Below, piece after piece: positions 62,338 through 64,000 of a stretch of DNA of 64,000 nt. The stretch comes from Candidatus Planktophila sp. (GTDB lineage Bacteria; Actinomycetota; Actinomycetes; Nanopelagicales; Nanopelagicaceae), in contig JAUXRP010000040.1 in the NCBI GenBank assembly GCA_030681675.1, positions 342,557 through 406,556 of the forward strand, written 5' to 3'. Every line of letters starts with the position of its first letter. Position 1 is the first letter of the stretch. A program made the translations under genes and the position numbers. The notes beneath the pieces were generated by a model. That model saw nothing but the letters and a program-made list of their open reading frames with translations. It was not told the origin of the DNA and did not search any database.

Positions 62338-62537
62338 TGCTGTCTGGGATTTTCTTTCCCCATTGAGAGCCAATCCGCTGGCAAACTGACCCCTTTAGAT
62401 GTATAAGTGCCCGGTTGGACAGGTTCGGGGTCAGGGCGGTACCCTACACCTTCGCACAAAAAACTTTTGGTCAGGGCATATAGCGGCTGAGACCTAATAG
62501 TTGTGTGTTCCCGCATTATTGTCTGGAAGGACATCTC
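62338..62537 (+). promoter_or_regulatory. rpoB upstream region
   Basis: No gene. TTGGAC (62415-62420) and TACCCT (62440-62445) could be a promoter with a long 19-base spacer. GGAAGG (62525-62530) is the ribosome site for rpoB. rpoB thus probably has its own promoter and does not depend on the AbiE transcript. Confidence 0.45.
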
Positions 62538-64000
62538 TTGGCCGCGTCTAAAAAATCATCAGTAGCACCACGCCGAATCTCTTTCGCAAAAATCCGTGAA
62601 CCTCTCGAAGTTCCAAACTTATTAGCGTTGCAAGTTGAAAGCGTTGATTGGTTATTGGGCAACGATGCATGGCGCTCGCGTATCGCAGCAACCGATTCTA
62701 TGAATCGTGGAGAGATCCCTACTACTTCAGGTTTGGAAGAAATCTTTGAAGAGATTTCACCGATTGAAGATTTCCAAGGAACTATGAGTCTTACATTCCG
62801 TGATCACCGCTTTGAGCCGCCTAAGTACTCAATCGATGATTGCAAAGAGCGCGACATGACTTATTCGCAACCTCTATTCGTAACTGCTGAGTTCACAAAT
62901 AACATCACAGGCGAAATTAAATCTCAGACGGTATTTATGGGCGACTTCCCAGTGATGACAGCTCGTGGAACTTTTGTTATTAACGGTACTGAGCGCGTTG
63001 TAGTTTCTCAGATTGTTCGCTCACCTGGTGTTTATTTCGAGCGTACAATCGAAAAAACTTCTGATAAAGATGTATTTACTGCAAAGGTGATTCCAAGTCG
63101 TGGTGCTTGGCTTGAATTTGAAGTCGATAAGAAAGATCTCGTTGGTGTTCGCATCGACCGCAAGCGCAAGCAGTCAGTAACTGTTTTCTTAAAGGCACTT
63201 GGCTGGAGCGAAGAGCAGATTCTTGAAGAGTTCGGTGATTTCGAATCCATCCGTGCAACACTTGAAAAAGATACTGTTAAAACTCAGGACGAGGCGCTTC
63301 TAGATATTTATCGCAAGCTCCGTCCCGGTGAGCCTCCAACTAAGGAAGCTGCACAGAATTTAATTGAAAACCTTTACTTCAATCCAAAGCGTTATGACTT
63401 GGCCAAAGTCGGTCGCTTCAAGGTTAATAAGAAGCTGGGCTTAGATCTTGAGCTCAAGGCTTCACTCCTTACAATCTCCGACATTGTTGCGACATTGCGC
63501 TACTTAGTAGCTCTTCACCGTGGCGACCTTTTGATGGAGTACGGCCGCGAAGTACGTGTAGAAAAAGACGATATCGATCACTTCGGTAACCGTCGTTTGC
63601 GCACAGTTGGCGAGCTCATTCAGAATCAAGTTCGCATCGGCCTCTCACGTATGGAGCGCGTAGTTCGCGAGCGTATGACTACACAAGATGTAGAAGCAAT
63701 CACGCCGCAGACTCTGATTAACATTCGTCCAGTAGTCGCTTCGATTAAGGAGTTCTTCGGAACTTCTCAGTTGTCGCAGTTCATGGATCAAACGAACCCA
63801 CTTTCGGGTCTTACTCACAAGCGCCGTCTTTCAGCGCTTGGACCTGGTGGTTTATCACGTGATCGTGCGGGCTTTGAAGTCCGTGACGTTCACCCTTCTC
63901 ACTATGGTCGAATGTGTCCAATTGAAACTCCTGAAGGTCCAAACATTGGACTTATCGGTTCACTTGCAACATATGGTCGAGTAACGGCATTTGGATTTAT
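62538..64000 (+). CDS. rpoB: DNA-directed RNA polymerase beta subunit, 5' part
   Basis: The first 487 codons; the gene runs past the window. TTG start with GGAAGG 7 bases upstream, opening [18 protein letters not shown] as in actinobacterial RpoB. Includes [23 protein letters not shown], and the rifampicin-pocket region: [32 protein letters not shown], with the Ser, Asp, His and Ser at the usual sensitive positions. No resistance-type substitution is visible there. Confidence 0.97.
   Translation, partial: MAASKKSSVAPRRISFAKIREPLEVPNLLALQVESVDWLLGNDAWRSRIAATDSMNRGEIPTTSGLEEIFEEISPIEDFQGTMSLTFRDHRFEPPKYSIDDCKERDMTYSQPLFVTAEFTNNITGEIKSQTVFMGDFPVMTARGTFVINGTERVVVSQIVRSPGVYFERTIEKTSDKDVFTAKVIPSRGAWLEFEVDKKDLVGVRIDRKRKQSVTVFLKALGWSEEQILEEFGDFESIRATLEKDTVKTQDEALLDIYRKLRPGEPPTKEAAQNLIENLYFNPKRYDLAKVGRFKVNKKLGLDLELKASLLTISDIVATLRYLVALHRGDLLMEYGREVRVEKDDIDHFGNRRLRTVGELIQNQVRIGLSRMERVVRERMTTQDVEAITPQTLINIRPVVASIKEFFGTSQLSQFMDQTNPLSGLTHKRRLSALGPGGLSRDRAGFEVRDVHPSHYGRMCPIETPEGPNIGLIGSLATYGRVTAFGF

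Overview
The window looks like a chromosomal segment of a small-genome, moderately AT-rich actinobacterium. The order rpmG, two MaoC-type dehydratases, murB, tRNA-Trp, secE, nusG, rplK, rplA, rplJ, rplL, rpoB (52.2-64 kb) is the actinobacterial one. The very tight spacing, frequent 1-4 base overlaps, TTG/GTG starts and many sugar ABC transporters fit freshwater Nanopelagicales (acI, 'Ca. Planktophila'-like). That lineage call is an inference; no rRNA is present.

Layout. 0-3.3 kb: end of nuoN, a polyprenyl diphosphate synthase, RarD-type permease, YajQ, tRNA-Tyr. 3.5-16.5 kb: a sugar/sugar-acid island with a mutarotase-like protein, an SMP-30 lactonase, a CUT2-type ABC importer with two different permeases, an SDR, a mandelate-racemase-type dehydratase, an MTR-kinase-like kinase, an enolase paralogue that has lost a catalytic His, and an epimerase. 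A 12-base motif shared by two promoters ties its halves together. 16.5-26 kb: a frameshifted Lys-rich secreted protein, an acyl-CoA dehydrogenase/APH-kinase/alcohol dehydrogenase operon with a divergent SDR, a polar amino-acid ABC importer, a P450 and an M24-fold protein without metal ligands. 26-28 kb: nagA and a NagB-like protein.

28-41 kb is the most interesting part: what looks like a nearly complete sulfoquinovose (plant sulfolipid sugar) catabolic locus. It holds an L-fucose/arabinose-isomerase-fold isomerase, a CUT1 importer, a FadR-type regulator, a PfkB kinase, a YihT/LacD-like class I aldolase and a Gfo/Idh protein that could be an NAD-dependent sulfoquinovosidase. It continues with suyA-suyB (sulfolactate sulfo-lyase), two sulfolactate dehydrogenases of opposite stereochemistry (slcC-, comC-like) and a YeiH-type sulfite/sulfate exporter. 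Sugar would go to DHAP plus sulfolactaldehyde, then sulfolactate, then pyruvate plus sulfite. Only sulfolactaldehyde dehydrogenase and the transporter ATPase are absent from the window. A GGTC-N-GACC-like operator recurs at the isomerase promoter, at the Gfo/Idh-suyA divergent promoter and before a second CUT1 importer at 45.5 kb.

41-45 kb directly follows with a persulfide-stress operon behind a perfect CsoR/CstR palindrome: a CstR-like sensor (Cys-Cys, no His), two paralogous tiny Cys-rich proteins, a rhodanese lipoprotein, a CoA-disulfide-reductase/rhodanese fusion, an isoprenylcysteine-methyltransferase-like protein, a CPVC membrane protein and thioredoxin. A metallo-beta-lactamase/rhodanese protein lies at 49.7 kb. 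This suggests the sulfur released from the sulfosugar is handled next door.

51-64 kb: a GC-rich BrkB-family gene that looks foreign, tRNAs Thr/Met/Trp, the translation/transcription core genes, a Kef-type antiporter, an L10 leader, and a type IV AbiE-like toxin-antitoxin pair between rplL and rpoB.
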